Shown one piece after another: positions 44,826-58,560 of a stretch of 64,000 nucleotides of DNA. Each line of letters starts with the position of its first letter. Position 1 is the stretch's first letter. The stretch is from Halicephalobus mephisto. Lineage: Eukaryota; Nematoda; Chromadorea; Rhabditida; Panagrolaimidae. The notes beneath the pieces were generated by a model. That model was not told where the DNA came from. It saw nothing but the letters and a program-made list of their open reading frames with translations, and did no database searches. Location: contig SWDT01000131.1 of assembly GCA_009193035.1 (NCBI GenBank), forward strand, positions 124,001 to 188,000, in the 5' to 3' direction. Position numbers and translations under genes: made by a program.

Positions 44826-47800
44826 ATGGCCGGTGAGGAAAGGTCCTTGGAGGACACGCCTGTTCCTAGCCACGCTGTGTCTAGAATTTTATCGTCTTCA
44901 AAAACTGAAACCTCCAGGCTTCATATGGTCCTCCGAAAACGAGGGAATCAATCAACGTCAATGTCGACTGCAGAGGAATCTTTGGATGTTGGAAGTCCCC
45001 CTGCGGCAACTCCAGCTACGGCGAGTCAACGGTATCCGAGAAAACGGAGGAGTTATCCCAAGGACGACGATGATGGAAGTTGTAAATCGACTTTGGCTGC
45101 TACTGCGGATGAAGCGTTGTTCGAACCGTCGACGAAAATTCTGAAACCAGATTCTCCAGGTGAAGCTAGAGACGCCGTCAAACAAGAACCATCAGAATCG
45201 GCTCAATTGTCATCTACTCCTAAAAATTACTTCGATGAACTTTCTAATGAAGTTTTAGTTTTAATTTTTTCATACTTATTTGAAAAAGATTTGTCATCAG
45301 TTTCCCGAGTGAACAGAAGATTTAATCGAATAGCCAATGATCATGGATTATGGAGGAATTTATTTGAAGATACTTTTGAATATGCTCTTCCATTGTATCA
45401 TCCTACTCCTGCTAAATTTGAATTTCGTCCGCCGCATCGGTGGAGAAATCATTATAATCCTTGGAAGGAAAGCTTTATCCAACTTGTAAGTTTTTCAAAA
45501 TTAAAAATTAAAAAATTCTAAAATTAAAAAATTCTTTAAATTAAAAAGTTTGAAATTTTTAATTTAAAATTTTAAAATTTTTTAATTTTTAAACTTAAAA
45601 AGTTAAAAAGTTAAACCTTAAAAAATTTCTAAAATTTTAAATTTTAAAATTTCTAAAATTAAAAAGTTAAAACTTAATAGAAATTTTAAAAATTATTTAA
45701 ATTCTGAAAATTTGTTCCAAGACAATTTTGTATATTTTTTAAATTTTTATAATAGTGTAATTAACATAATTTTAATCGAAATAATAGAATTTTTAGAAAA
45801 TTATTTTAATAAAAATAATGAAATTTTTCGAAAATTATTTTAGTCAAAATAGTGAAATTTTTAGAAAATAATTTTAATAAAAATAGTGAAATTTTTAGAA
45901 AATAATTTTAATAAAAATAGTGAAATTTTTAGAAAATTATTTTAATCAAAATGGTGAAATTTTTAGAAAATTATTTTAATTAGAATGGTGAAATTTGCAT
46001 AATTTTAATCGATTTTGATTGATTTTTAGCGTCATGGGATCCACGTTCGACCGGGGATGGCGAGACTGTACCAAACTCGTGGAATAGATTTTGCCGAAAA
46101 TCTGGAACAAGCGATCGCGATTGCTGAATCTAGACCTCTGGATGGAAGAAAAAATAGATTAATTTTTCTCCATACAGGTCATTACAAAGTTGAATCGATC
46201 AATGTGACTCAAGGAATGGAGATAATCGGGGCCAGTAATCATCCGTTGATCACTAGTCAAGTTGTAATTGAATCAAGAACGGATTCTACGATTGTATCTG
46301 GAGCAGGATCTGTAGAAACTTACATAGGATATGTTTCAATAAGATTTAATCCAGAAAAAAAAGATCCACAACCACATCAACATCACTATGCCTTGTTGGT
46401 CGAGGACGAAGCCAGACCGGTGATAGATCAATGTTCGATCAAGTCCACAAGTATGGTCGGAGCCGCGATTTGTGTGAAAAAACAAGGAACAAATCCGAAA
46501 ATGAAACATTGTTTAATAGCTGATTGTGACAATGTTGGGATATTTATCACTGAAAACGCCTCAGGCACTTATGAAGATTGCGAAATAGCACGAAATAATC
46601 TTGCAGGAGTATGGGTGAAAAATCACGCAAATCCTGTTTTTCGAAGATGCCACATTCATCACGGAAGAGATGTCGGAATTTTTACATTTGAATATGGTTT
46701 GGGATATTTTGAAAGATGTAACATCCATGGAAACAGAATCAGTGGAATCGAAGTTAAAAATCACGCAAATCCTACGGTAGTTCGATGTGATGTTCATCAT
46801 GGCTTGACTGGCGGGATATATGTTCACGAAAAAGGCAGAGGTCAATTTACAGAAAACAGAATTTACAATAATGCTTTCGCCGGAATCTGGATTACGTCAC
46901 ATTCTGAACCAACAATTAGAAAAAATGAAATATTTACAGGACAACAAGGTGGAGTTTATATTTTTGGAGAAGGAAGAGGTCTTATTGAACATAACAATAT
47001 ATACGGTAATGCTCTAGCTGGAATTCAAATTAGAACAGGATCTGATCCCATCGTCAGATTAAACAAAATTCATGACGGTCTTCATGGAGGCATATATGTT
47101 GTAAGTTCATTTTTACAGTAATTAGAATTCTAGAAACTTGAAATTATTAAACATTTTCAAAAATTTTCGGAATTATTAAACGTTTTACAAAAATTTTGAA
47201 ATTTCTTAACATTTTCAAAAATTTTCGAAATTATTAAACGTTTTTAGGAATTTTGAAATTATTAAACATTTTTAAAAATTTTTAAACATTTTATAAAAAG
47301 TTCAAAATTTCTAAACATTTTATAAAAATTTTAGCATTATTAAATATTTTCGAGATTATTAAACATTTTTGAAAGTTTTAAAATTAATAAACATTTTTGA
47401 AAATTTTGAAATTTTTAAACGTTTTGCAAAAATTTTGGAATTAATAAACATTTTTGAAAATTTCCAAATATTTTATAAAAAGTTCAAAATTTTTAAACAT
47501 TTTATAGATTTTTTGAAACATTTTGGAATGTGGTAGAAATTTTAGAAATTATTAAAAATCTAAAATTTTTGAATTTTTAAAATTAAAATTTAAAATTTTT
47601 GAAATTGTTTTAAAAATACGAAAATTCATAATTTTAAATAATTTTTAAAATACGAAAATTCATAATTTTAAATAATTTTTAAAATACGAAAATTTATAAT
47701 TTTAAATAATTTTTAAAATACGAAAATTCATAATTTTAAATAATTTTTAAAATTTCGTGTTGGAATTTATTTTTGAAAATATTTTATTTTTTATTAATTT

Positions 47801-49295
47801 AAATTTTTTCAGCATGAAAAAGGAAAAGGTCTAATTGAAGAAAACGAGGTCTACGGAAATTCCCTCGCCGGAATCTGGGTAACGACGGGATCTTCTCCGA
47901 TTCTTCGGAAAAACAGAATTCATTCTGGAAAACAAGTTGGAGTTTATTTCTACGATAATGGACATGGACTTTTGGAAGAAAATGATATTTTTAATCATCT
48001 GTATTCTGGAGTGCAGATTCGAACAGGATCAAATCCGAAAATTACGAGAAATAAAATTTGGGGAGGCCAAAATGGCGGTGTTTTGGTGTACAACAACGGA
48101 GCAGGGGTTTTGGAAGACAATGAAATTTTTGACAATGCAATGGCAGGTGTTTGGATTAAGACAGATTCTCATCCAATTTTGAGAAGAAATAAAATTTATG
48201 ATGGTAGAGATGGTGGAGTATGTATATTTACTAAAGGAAGAGGATTACTTGAAGATAATGATATATACCGTAATGCACAAGCAGGAGTGTTGATTTCTAC
48301 AGAATCAAATCCGACTTTAAGAAGAAACAGAATTTTTGAAGGAAGAGCGGCTGGAATCGAAATAACAAACGGAGCAACGGCTACACTTGAAGGAAATTAT
48401 CTTTTTAATAATAAATTTGGTGGATTATGTTTAGCAACAGATGTGAAGCCGATTTTGAGAGATAATCACATCTACGACAACCAGAACGCAGTCGAAAGAG
48501 CAGTCAACAAAGGTTTCTGTTTGTTTAAAATTAGTTCTTGTACTAGTTTCCCGATGCATGATTTCTACAGATGTATTACTTGTAATACGACAGATAGAAA
48601 CGCTATATGTATCAATTGCATCAGAGTATGTCACAGTGGACATGAAGTTCAATTTGTCAAACATGATCGGTGAGTTATTTTTAACACACAAACGACAATT
48701 TATCTTGTTTTAAAAATTCTTAAAAAATTAATTTTTTTATTAATCTTATTTTAAAAATTCTTAAAAAATTTATTTTTTTTGTAAACTTTGTTTTAAAAAT
48801 TCTTAAAAAATTAATTTTTTTGTAAACTTTATTTTAAAAATTCTTAAAAAATTTATTTTTTTATTAATCTTGTTCGAAAAATTCTTAAAAAATTTAATTT
48901 TTATAAATCTTGTTCGGAAAATTCTTAAAAAATTTATTTTTTTTTATAAACCTTTTTCGAAAAATTTTTAAAAAATTTAATTTTTTTAAACCTTGTTCGA
49001 AAAATTTTTTAAAAATTTAATTTTTTATTAATCATGTTCGAAAAATTCTTAAAAAATTTATTTTTTTTAACTTTATATTTTTTATAATTTATAATTTTTA
49101 ATGCTTTTTATAATTTTTAATATTTATAATTTTTTAATATTTTTTAATTGTTATTTTTTCAGATTCTTCTGTGATTGTGGTGCAGGAACTCTGGAGAAGC
49201 AACAATGCCGTCTTCAGACAGAAATTAGGGACAACGATACAGTATACGATTCGGCAACTCCGATCGAAACGGAAACGCCAGCAGTCAATAATTGA
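44826..49295 (+). CDS. dre-1: FBXO11/DRE-1 F-box E3 ligase substrate receptor
   Basis: Four exons in phase: 44826-45485, 46030-47100, 47813-48669, 49163-49295; 906 residues. A low-complexity N-terminus is followed by the F-box ([20 protein letters not shown], about 134-180). Then come some 17 parallel beta-helix (PbH1) repeats of about 23 residues (such as [20 protein letters not shown] and [20 protein letters not shown]), and a UBR-type zinc finger ([44 protein letters not shown]). This order is unique to FBXO11. In C. elegans DRE-1 acts in an SCF complex that degrades BLMP-1 to time development. Exon GC content is patchy. A short upstream frame (44804, [10 protein letters not shown]) overlaps the chosen start; GAATTGTAG just before it may be a trans-splice acceptor. 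Confidence 0.96.
45486..46029. repeat. Tandem GAAATTTTTAGAAAATTATTTTAAT repeat in DRE-1 intron 1
   Basis: Seven or so units of roughly 40 bp from 45780 to 46000, preceded by AAAATTAAAAAGTTAAA low complexity. Confidence 0.8.
47101..47812. repeat. Repeats in DRE-1 intron 2
   Basis: First part: AAATTATTAAACATTTTTGA-type units. Second part (47600-47755): four units of 38-39 bp with AAAATACGAAAATTCATAAT and TTTAAATAATTTTT. Confidence 0.8.
48670..49162. repeat. Tandem repeat of about 56 bp in DRE-1 intron 3
   Basis: About seven units of AAAATTCTTAAAAAATTAAT and TTTTTTGTAAACTTTGTTT type, ending in a TTTATAATTTTTAAT run. Confidence 0.8.
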
Positions 49296-49938
49296 TTAAA
49301 GCATTTTTAAAATTTTTGGTGGAAGATTTGTGATTACACTCGTTCTTTCGTTCAAATTTTTCGAGGTATTTAATTTTATTTTTAATTTTTTTTATTTTTT
49401 TTATTTTTAAAATGGGTGATTCGGTGAAGGGATCGTCTGTAAAAAAATTTTCGTTTTTTTAAAACATAACGAATTGTTGGTAATATCAATTTACATCGTG
49501 CACAGGTCTTTGTAAAATGTCAATTTTAACTGTGATGAATTATTTATTTTTGTTATTTTTTAAAATGGGATTGGCCTGCGGCGATTTATCAATTTTAGTT
49601 TTGATTTTTTATATTAGTTTTGTAATTTGATGAATGAAATGGTTTGATGATGTTGGAAAATACACAAAAAAAAGAAAAAAAATATAAAAGAAAAAAATTA
49701 AAAAGATGGAAATTTAGGAATAAACGAACACGAGGAAAAACGAAAATTTGGGTCCCGACGCGAAAGTGGCTCGCGCGACGGACTTTGAAGTTTGATGATA
49801 ATTCATTTGTTTTTTATTTTTCTACTTTTTCGCCGACTTTTTTTATTTTTTTTTTCTTCCAGATTATCCACGACCTTCTGGAGATTGTTAATAATCGTTG
49901 TTAATATATGAAACTAGTGTTTTTCAGGAGATTTCAAC
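49296..49938. other. DRE-1 3' flank and DSS1 leader
   Basis: Holds the DRE-1 3' UTR and a low-complexity AAAAAAGAAAAAAAATATAA stretch. Near 49748 is one GGGTCCCGACGCGAAA motif, part of the family that is widespread in this window. The 86-codon frame at 49644-49904 is not supported. Confidence 0.5.
49916..49926 (+). promoter_or_regulatory. Probable trans-splice acceptor before DSS1
   Basis: AGTGTTTTTCAG ends at 49926, only 12 nt before the DSS1 ATG, with no in-frame upstream exon. This is the usual arrangement for spliced-leader addition in nematodes. Confidence 0.55.
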
Positions 49939-50226
49939 ATGACTTTGAATCCAGAGAAAAATGCTGACAAGAAGAAATCTGACTTTACTTTGAGCAATCC
50001 TAACGATCCTAAGCCTTCTCCGACTACGACCAAGTCTGCTGCTGGACTTGATGATGACGATGAATTTGAGGAGTTCCCCATCGATAGATCCCACATGGAT
50101 GGCGTTGAAGAAGACGAAAAAGACACTATTTGGGAGGATAACTGGGAAGATGAGACTGTCGGTGAAGACTTTAGTACCGAACTCGGTGCTGAACTCAAGA
50201 AGATGGGCCACAAGCCAATGATTTGA
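49939..50226 (+). CDS. dss-1: DSS1/SEM1 proteasome and BRCA2-binding acidic protein
   Basis: Single exon, 95 residues, highly acidic. The conserved signature is DDDDEFEEFPIDRSHMDGVE, then WEDNWEDETVGEDFSTELGA and ELKKMG, matching the two DSS1 binding blocks (acidic/EEFP and WEDNWDD..DF..QL) and C-terminal helix. DSS1 is a small disordered subunit of the 26S proteasome lid and of other complexes (TREX-2, BRCA2). An N-terminal Lys/Pro-rich extension of about 37 residues is longer than in vertebrates. It lies 640 bp downstream of dre-1, too far for a typical nematode operon spacer. Confidence 0.94.
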   Translation: MTLNPEKNADKKKSDFTLSNPNDPKPSPTTTKSAAGLDDDDEFEEFPIDRSHMDGVEEDEKDTIWEDNWEDETVGEDFSTELGAELKKMGHKPMI

Positions 50227-51484
50227 ATCTCATCCTGTGCATAAGATGGTTAACTTATTTCGTGTGACTCTTGTTGAGTAATTTTTGGGTGTTTTATATA
50301 AAAATCGAAATAATCTGTTGTTGAAAAGTATTTAAATGTTACTTTCAAAGTTTTTAAAGGTTTTGTTTTCCATGAATCGGTACTGATGGCCAGACATGTC
50401 AGAAAATTTGAAAAAAATGGCGTGATTGTCCTCAATGTCGCGCGCCTATCTTGCAGGTTACTACCGGTTTTCTCCCTTTAAATAGAGAGTTTTGGTAATA
50501 TTGAGCTTATTTTTGACCGGTTTGCATTTCTGAATTATTTTTTAACCGTTTTGGCCATTTTTAAGTTCTTTTTAACCGTTTTGATCATTTTCAGGTTTTT
50601 TTTGAACGTTTTGAATGTTTCAACTATTTTTTGACAGTTTTAAGTTGTTTATAACCGTTTTCATTTTTTCAGCTTCTTTTTGACTGTTTTCATTCCTAGG
50701 TTGTATCATTTGTCAGTTTTTCCAGTAAAAAGTAATAAGATCAGTCAGAGTACGAACACATGAATTGTTCTCTCTCGCGCTTTACTATCTGTAGTTTGTT
50801 TTTCATTCCGACGTTCGTTTTTCCCTACTTTTTTGCCCCGTTTCCAACGTTCATTTTTAACAGATATCCAGTGTAAACTGCTTCTTCGTTTTTACACTTT
50901 TCAGGAGTGTTCAAAGTTTTCCATTGTTTTTTTCGTTGGTAAAAATGACGAAATAACGTATTCGTCGTTTTTTGTCGATTTCGTTCTTTATTTCGAAATT
51001 TCAGAAAAGCGCACGTGGCATTATTCTTATTTGTTTTTTGAGTTTGGTTTTATTTCTTTGGGTTTGTTGTTCGCTTGTGATATATGAAGCGGATTTGTGA
51101 TATGAGGTAAGTTCGATATATGAAGTAAGCTGCCGTCGAATGTGTCACTTGTCCATTTAACTGCTTCGTCATTAATCTTTGTTCTTTTGTTCTGCATTTG
51201 TTTTTTTGGTTAATTGCAGTTTCAATTGCTTGATAAGGCGATAAAGGCTGTATTTTTTGATTTGCGACCGCTACTTGTTTGGACCTCAATCGAGATGCTA
51301 CCATTTTTGATTACGGATCGCTTTTTCTACATTTCCGACTTGTTTACGCCGCGAACAATACGGGAACTACGCCGTGTTTTTGTTGGTGATTGATTTCGTG
51401 CTCTAGACTCGATTGTTTTTTTCAATAGTTTAAATTTTTTTGATTTTAGAAGTCCTCGACTTTCTGACGCTAGCTGTTGTGATC
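50227..51484. other. Intergenic region before the lipid-binding protein pair
   Basis: 50470-50700 has a loose repeat of TTTTTAACCGTTTTGATCATTT-like units. GACATGTC occurs at about 50394. Near 51449 a TTTGATTTTAG acceptor precedes the first FABP ATG by 35 nt and may receive a spliced leader. No gene is supported. Confidence 0.5.
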
Positions 51485-51953
51485 ATGGCCGAACAATATG
51501 CCGGAAAATGGAACTTTGTTAGTTCCGACAACTTTGAACCCTACTTGAAGGAAGTTGGAGTTGGATTAATGACAAGAAAAATGGCTGCTACTTTGAAGCC
51601 TCAAATTTCTTTCGAAATTGAAGGCAGCAAGTGGAAGATGACCTCTGTTTCTACTTTCAAAACTATCGTTGTCGAATTTGAGCTCGACAAGCAATTCGAA
51701 GAAACCACGGGCGATGGTCGCAAATGCTTGGTAAGTATTTCTTATCTATGTTTATCCTAGGATTAACGATAAAATCAATATTTAATTTTAGAGCACCTTC
51801 TCTCTTCAAGACGGAAAGCTCATTCAAGAGCAGAAGGCCGCCACTGCTGGAGAAAAAGACTCTCACTTTGAGCGTTGGATTGAAGGCAACCAACTCATCA
51901 TCACTGGACAATCTGGAGAAGTCAAGTTCCGCAGAGTTTATGAACGTGCTTAA
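51485..51953 (+). CDS. Intracellular fatty-acid-binding protein (lipocalin-fold LBP), copy 1
   Basis: Two exons, 51485-51730 and 51792-51953; 135 residues, the normal cytosolic FABP length. Family pattern: YAGKWNFVSSDNFEPYLKEV, GVGLMTRKMA, the KPQISFEIEGSKWKM strands, FETT-like QFEETTGDGRK, then SLQDGKLIQEQ and the C-terminal carboxylate-binding R-x-Y (FRRVYERA). It carries fatty acids or similar lipids in the cytoplasm; no signal peptide is present, like C. elegans LBP-5 to LBP-9. The intron falls after GRKCL, the same place as in the neighbour, showing tandem duplication. Confidence 0.93.
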
Positions 51954-52276
51954 ATCATCTGAAATCCCGAGGATTTTCACTTTATTTATTGTTGACAATC
52001 ATCTGAGTGCTAAATGAGCTCTTTGCCTTGTCTCGTATATGGTTATAGTTTATACAATAAAGTAATAAAATGGCGTTTCAATGATAGGTGATAAATGGAG
52101 TAAAGTAGACTGGAAGGAAGATTAGAATTATGGAACTTTAAGGTCCAGATTTTGTGTTCTAAAGACGATACGCGGACTTTGATCGGACTAAAGAATGTCT
52201 GAAATGGTGATTGAAAGTTGATATAAAAACGTTGATTTTTGATAGAATTTTGTTCATTTTTTTATTTTTTTTAAAA

Positions 52277-53056
52277 ATGGAGTCTTTTATTGGAAAATGG
52301 GACTATGTTGATTCTGAAAATTTTGATTCTTATATGAAACAAATTGGTGTTGGATTAATTCAAAGAAAATTAGCAAATTCTTTAAAACCAATTATTATTA
52401 TTGAAAAAAATAATAATAAATGGAAAATTACTGTATCTAATTCTGTTAAAACTCTTATTACAGAATTTGAATTAGATGTTGAATTTGAAGAAGTTACAGC
52501 TGATGGAAGAAAAGTTAAGGTAAGAATTTTTAAAAAATTAAAAAATAATTTTTTTTTAAATTTAAAATTTTTTATTTTTTATTTTTTATTTTTTAAATTT
52601 TTTTTAAATTTAAATTTTTTTAAATTTTTTTTTTATTTTTCATTTTTTATTTTTTAAATTTTTTTATTTTTTATTTTTAATTTTTAATTTATATAATAGT
52701 GTTAGTTCCGAAGGGAAATGCCCTGAGGGTCAATAAGGAGAATTGCGATTTTACGTTGAGAAAAAATTAAAAATGTTGCAAAATTTTTTTTGAATTTTAT
52801 TACATCTCATGTTTTTGAGTTCAAAAAATCAATTTTTACTTTTTTTTTGTTTTTATGTGAATTAGAAATTTCACGATTCAAAAAATAATAAAATACGAAA
52901 TTTCAGAGCATTTTTCACTTCGAAGACGGAAAACTCGTCCAGATTCAGAAGGGTGACAAAATTTCTCGTTTCGAACGTTGGATCGAAGGAAACAACCTCA
53001 TCACGACCGGCGAATGCGAAGGCGTCAAATACAAAAGAATCAACAAACGCGTCTGA
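52277..53056 (+). CDS. Intracellular fatty-acid-binding protein, copy 2
   Basis: Exons 52277-52519 and 52907-53056; 130 residues. MESFIGKWDYVDSENFDSYM, GVGLIQRKLANSLKP and FEEVTADGRKVK, then SIFHFEDGKLVQIQKGDK and RFERWIEGNNLITTG align along the whole length with copy 1, with the intron in the same position. The C-terminal motif is YKRINKRV, so the Tyr of the R-x-Y fatty-acid carboxylate clamp is replaced by Asn, which may alter ligand choice. Exon 1 is extremely AT-rich (runs of ATTATTATT codons) while exon 2 uses GC-rich codons. Confidence 0.92.
52520..52906. repeat. Low-complexity intron with a repeat fragment
   Basis: 52540-52690 is AAATTTTTTATTTTTTATTT. 52695-52745 holds TTAGTTCCGAAGGGAAATGC and CCTGAGGGTCAATAAGGAGA, a worn piece of the dispersed element seen at 12640 and 29600. 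Confidence 0.65.
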
Positions 53057-53334
53057 TTCTTCAAGGAGACCTTGTTTATCATCATTGTTGGGACCAATGA
53101 GTCAAAAATAACAAAAAACACCAGGTCTTCGGATAGTAGTTATCTTCAGTCCCAAAAACCCCCGTATTTAATTTTAAAAAATTTTTTTCTCAAATAATTA
53201 AATTTTTATTTTTAAAATTTTTTTCTCAAATAATTAAATTTTATTTTTAAAATTTTTATTTTCAATTAATTAAATTTTATTTTTAATAAATTCTGTAATC
53301 GAAGACTTGACAATCATTATAAAAATAATTTTTT

Positions 53335-53900
53335 ACTGTTGTATTTGCCACTCGGAGTAGTCCATCTCTAGATGATGAAGTTGATCCTCGAAGAAAAGCT
53401 TTATATAATAGATGCCTTAGGCACAATACAAAAATACAGAGTCGGGATCGACATAAACAAACATATATATCAACTTCCCGCCAAGAAGAACTGTATGTTC
53501 CCTTTGTTAGCACTAAGGCAATCCGTTCGGGACCAAATGATATTTTTCGAAGCTAAAAAAATCCATTCAGGACCAAGTATTCCCTGTCGATACTAAGGCA
53601 ATCCATTCAAGATCAAATATTTTCTGTCGATGCTAAGACAATCCATTCGGGACCAAATGCTATTTCTCAGTGCTAAAAGAATCCGTTCAGGACCAAAAAT
53701 TTCCTGTCGGTGCTAAGAGAATCCATTCAGGACCAAATGATATTTTCCAACGCTAAAAGAATCCATTCAGGACCAAATATTTTCTGTCGATACTAAGGCA
53801 ATCCATTCGGGACCAAATGATATTTCTCAGTGCTAAAAGAATCCGTTCGGGACCAAATATTTCCTGTCAGTTGCGTTTCCCATTAATGATGAGATGCTCG
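53335..53900 (+). repeat. Dispersed repeat, copy B, with expanded CAATCC..GGACCAA array
   Basis: Same block order as 3648-4000: GTTGTATTTGCCACTCGGAG, TCTAGATGATGAAG, ATGCCTTAGGCACAATACAA, then about nine units such as CTAAGGCAATCCATTCGGGA and CCAAATGATATTTCTC (40-45 bp spacing), ending GTTGCGTTTCCCATTAATGA. Copy B has roughly twice as many array units as copy A. Confidence 0.8.
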
Positions 53901-54281
53901 ATCCTACATTTATGAATTTTAGGAATGAAAATTTTTAAAAATTTAAAAAACCAAAAAATTGATTTATAAAAATTATTCAAATTTTCATCTTTTTAAAAAT
54001 AATTAATTTTTTTTTAAATTTTTCTTAAACTTTAAAATTAAAATATTCAAAATCAAAAAAAAATAATTTCGATCCAAAATTTCTAAGTATTCTATTTCAA
54101 AAATCCCCAAAACCAAAATTCATCGATTTTAGTCAATTTTAAAAATAAAAATTTTGTTTTATCAAGACTTAATTTTTTACATACATCACAAATCAATCAA
54201 CAACCAATGACGGAATTCAGATCCCCTTAGGATCTATTAATAAATTAAAAAATTTTTAAATTTAATATCGGCATACTGTAA
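53901..54281. other. AT-rich spacer before the SRP54 3' end
   Basis: No feature is seen beyond AT-rich sequence; the 3' UTR of SRP54 (minus strand) lies at the right edge. Confidence 0.5.
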
Positions 54282-56811
<2,530 letters not shown>

Positions 56812-56825
56812 GGTTGCAGCTGGAA

Positions 56826-56960
56826 AAAAATCATAAAAATTATAAAAATTACAAAAATTACAAAAATTATAAAAATCATAAAAATTATAAAAATCATAAA
56901 AATCATAAAAATTATAAAAATTATAAAAATTACAAAAATTATAAAAATCATAAAAATTTA
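56826..56960. repeat. 9-bp microsatellite ATAAAAATT
   Basis: About 14 units of ATAAAAATT/ACAAAAATT/CATAAAAAT immediately upstream of the SRP54 start codon region. The Ile/Lys-rich open frames on both strands are artefacts of it. Confidence 0.92.
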
Positions 56961-58079
56961 AAAATGCAAATTTTATAAAACAATTTCGACATTTTAAAAA
57001 TTACAAAAAAAATTAAAAAATCAATTTTTATTCAAATTTTTAAAAATTTTAAAATTATTCCAATTTTTGTTGAATAATTTGAAAATTAAATATTTTTTAA
57101 AATTAATGCTTTTTATGAATTTTTTTCGAAACGACTTTTTAGAACCTTCTACAATTTTTATAAAAAATAACCAAATTTATTAATTTTTATAAATTTTACT
57201 TTTTTTTGCAACAATTGCAAAAAATATATTTTTTAAAATTAAACAAATTTAAAAAATTTAAAAATCAGAAGGCCAAAAAAAAGAAAAAAATTGCAGTTCT
57301 TCGACGACGGACCAGTGCGAGACGGCTGACGCGTGACGATTCTTCGCTCCGGACACAACGCCAAAAATTCCCGCATTTCATAATTCAAATTTTTATTTTC
57401 AGCATTTTTTAAACTTTTTTCATTATTTCAATAAATGATGATTCTACAATATGCTTAGACTATATAAATGTGGAAAATTTATTATTGATTGTTTTTTAAA
57501 TTTGTTTTTTTTAAATTTTTTTTAAATTTAAAAAAAAAAATAAAAATTCGATCAAAATCAGCTGTTTGGAGCTGATCGAATCTGGAATTCTGGTCAGAGT
57601 GTCATTCGGTGACCGGCACGGACTGGTTCTCTGACCTAGAGGAACGACGGATTCCAGCTCCAGGTCGGGGGATTTCCATCCCCTCCGGCGATTTCCCTTT
57701 CATGCAGAAAAACGAAGCGTGTAATAACGACCGGTTACTGCCATCGGAAATATTTAAAAAATTTACAATTTTTAATTTTTTTAAATTTAAAATTTTTAAT
57801 TTTTTTAATTTTTAAATTTTTTTAAAATTTAAAATTCAAAAATTTCACGTTTTTGTCGTTCAGTGCCGTTGACCTAGTTTTCACTTTTCTAACAGCTCTC
57901 CAGTTTCCCTTTTTCATCCGAAAACAAAACCCCGTGGCGATACAGAACTGGACCTCCAATTCACGGATCTCAGTTGACCGAATTTTTGCGAAATTGTTAA
58001 AAACGACAATTGTTCTTTTTCTCCACTAGGCTTCTGTAGAGCATTTCAGAATCCATTCCTAGATTCTGAAACTTTGGAA

Positions 58080-58560
58080 AATTTCGTGAAAGTTTTTAAC
58101 TTTTTTAATTTTTGTATAAATTTCGAAAGTTTTTAATTTTTTTAAATTTTTGTATAAATTTTGAAAATTTTTATTTTTTTAATTTTTGTATAAATTTTGA
58201 AAATTTTTAACTTTTTTAAATTTTGTATAAATTTTGAAAATTTTTAACTTTTTTAATTTTTGTATAAATTTTGAAAATTTTTATTTTTTTAATTTTTGTA
58301 TAAATTTTGAAAATTTTTAACTTTTTTAAATTTTGTATAAATTTTGAAAATTTTAAATTTTTTTAAATTTTGTAAAAATTTCGAAAATTTTTAACCTTTT
58401 TAATTTTTGTATAAATTTTGAAAATTTTTATTTTTTTAATTTTTGTATAAATTTTGAAAATTTTTAACTTTTTTAAATTTTGTATAAATTTTGAAAATTT
58501 TTAACTTTTTTAATTTTTGTATAAATTTCGAAAGTTTTTAATTTTTTTAAATTTTTATAA
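58080..58560. repeat. Tandem repeat of about 37 bp
   Basis: About 13 units of TTTTTAACTTTTTTAATTTT followed by TGTATAAATTTTGAAAA. Confidence 0.9.

Noticed and set aside
44815..45144. 109-codon alternative frame in the first DRE-1 exon
   Set aside because: No ATG start that fits and no conserved features; overlaps the disordered N-terminus of DRE-1.
57664..57680. GGGGATTTCC, an NF-kappaB-like site
   Set aside because: Caenorhabditis-type nematodes lack a canonical NF-kappaB, and a single 10-mer has little weight.
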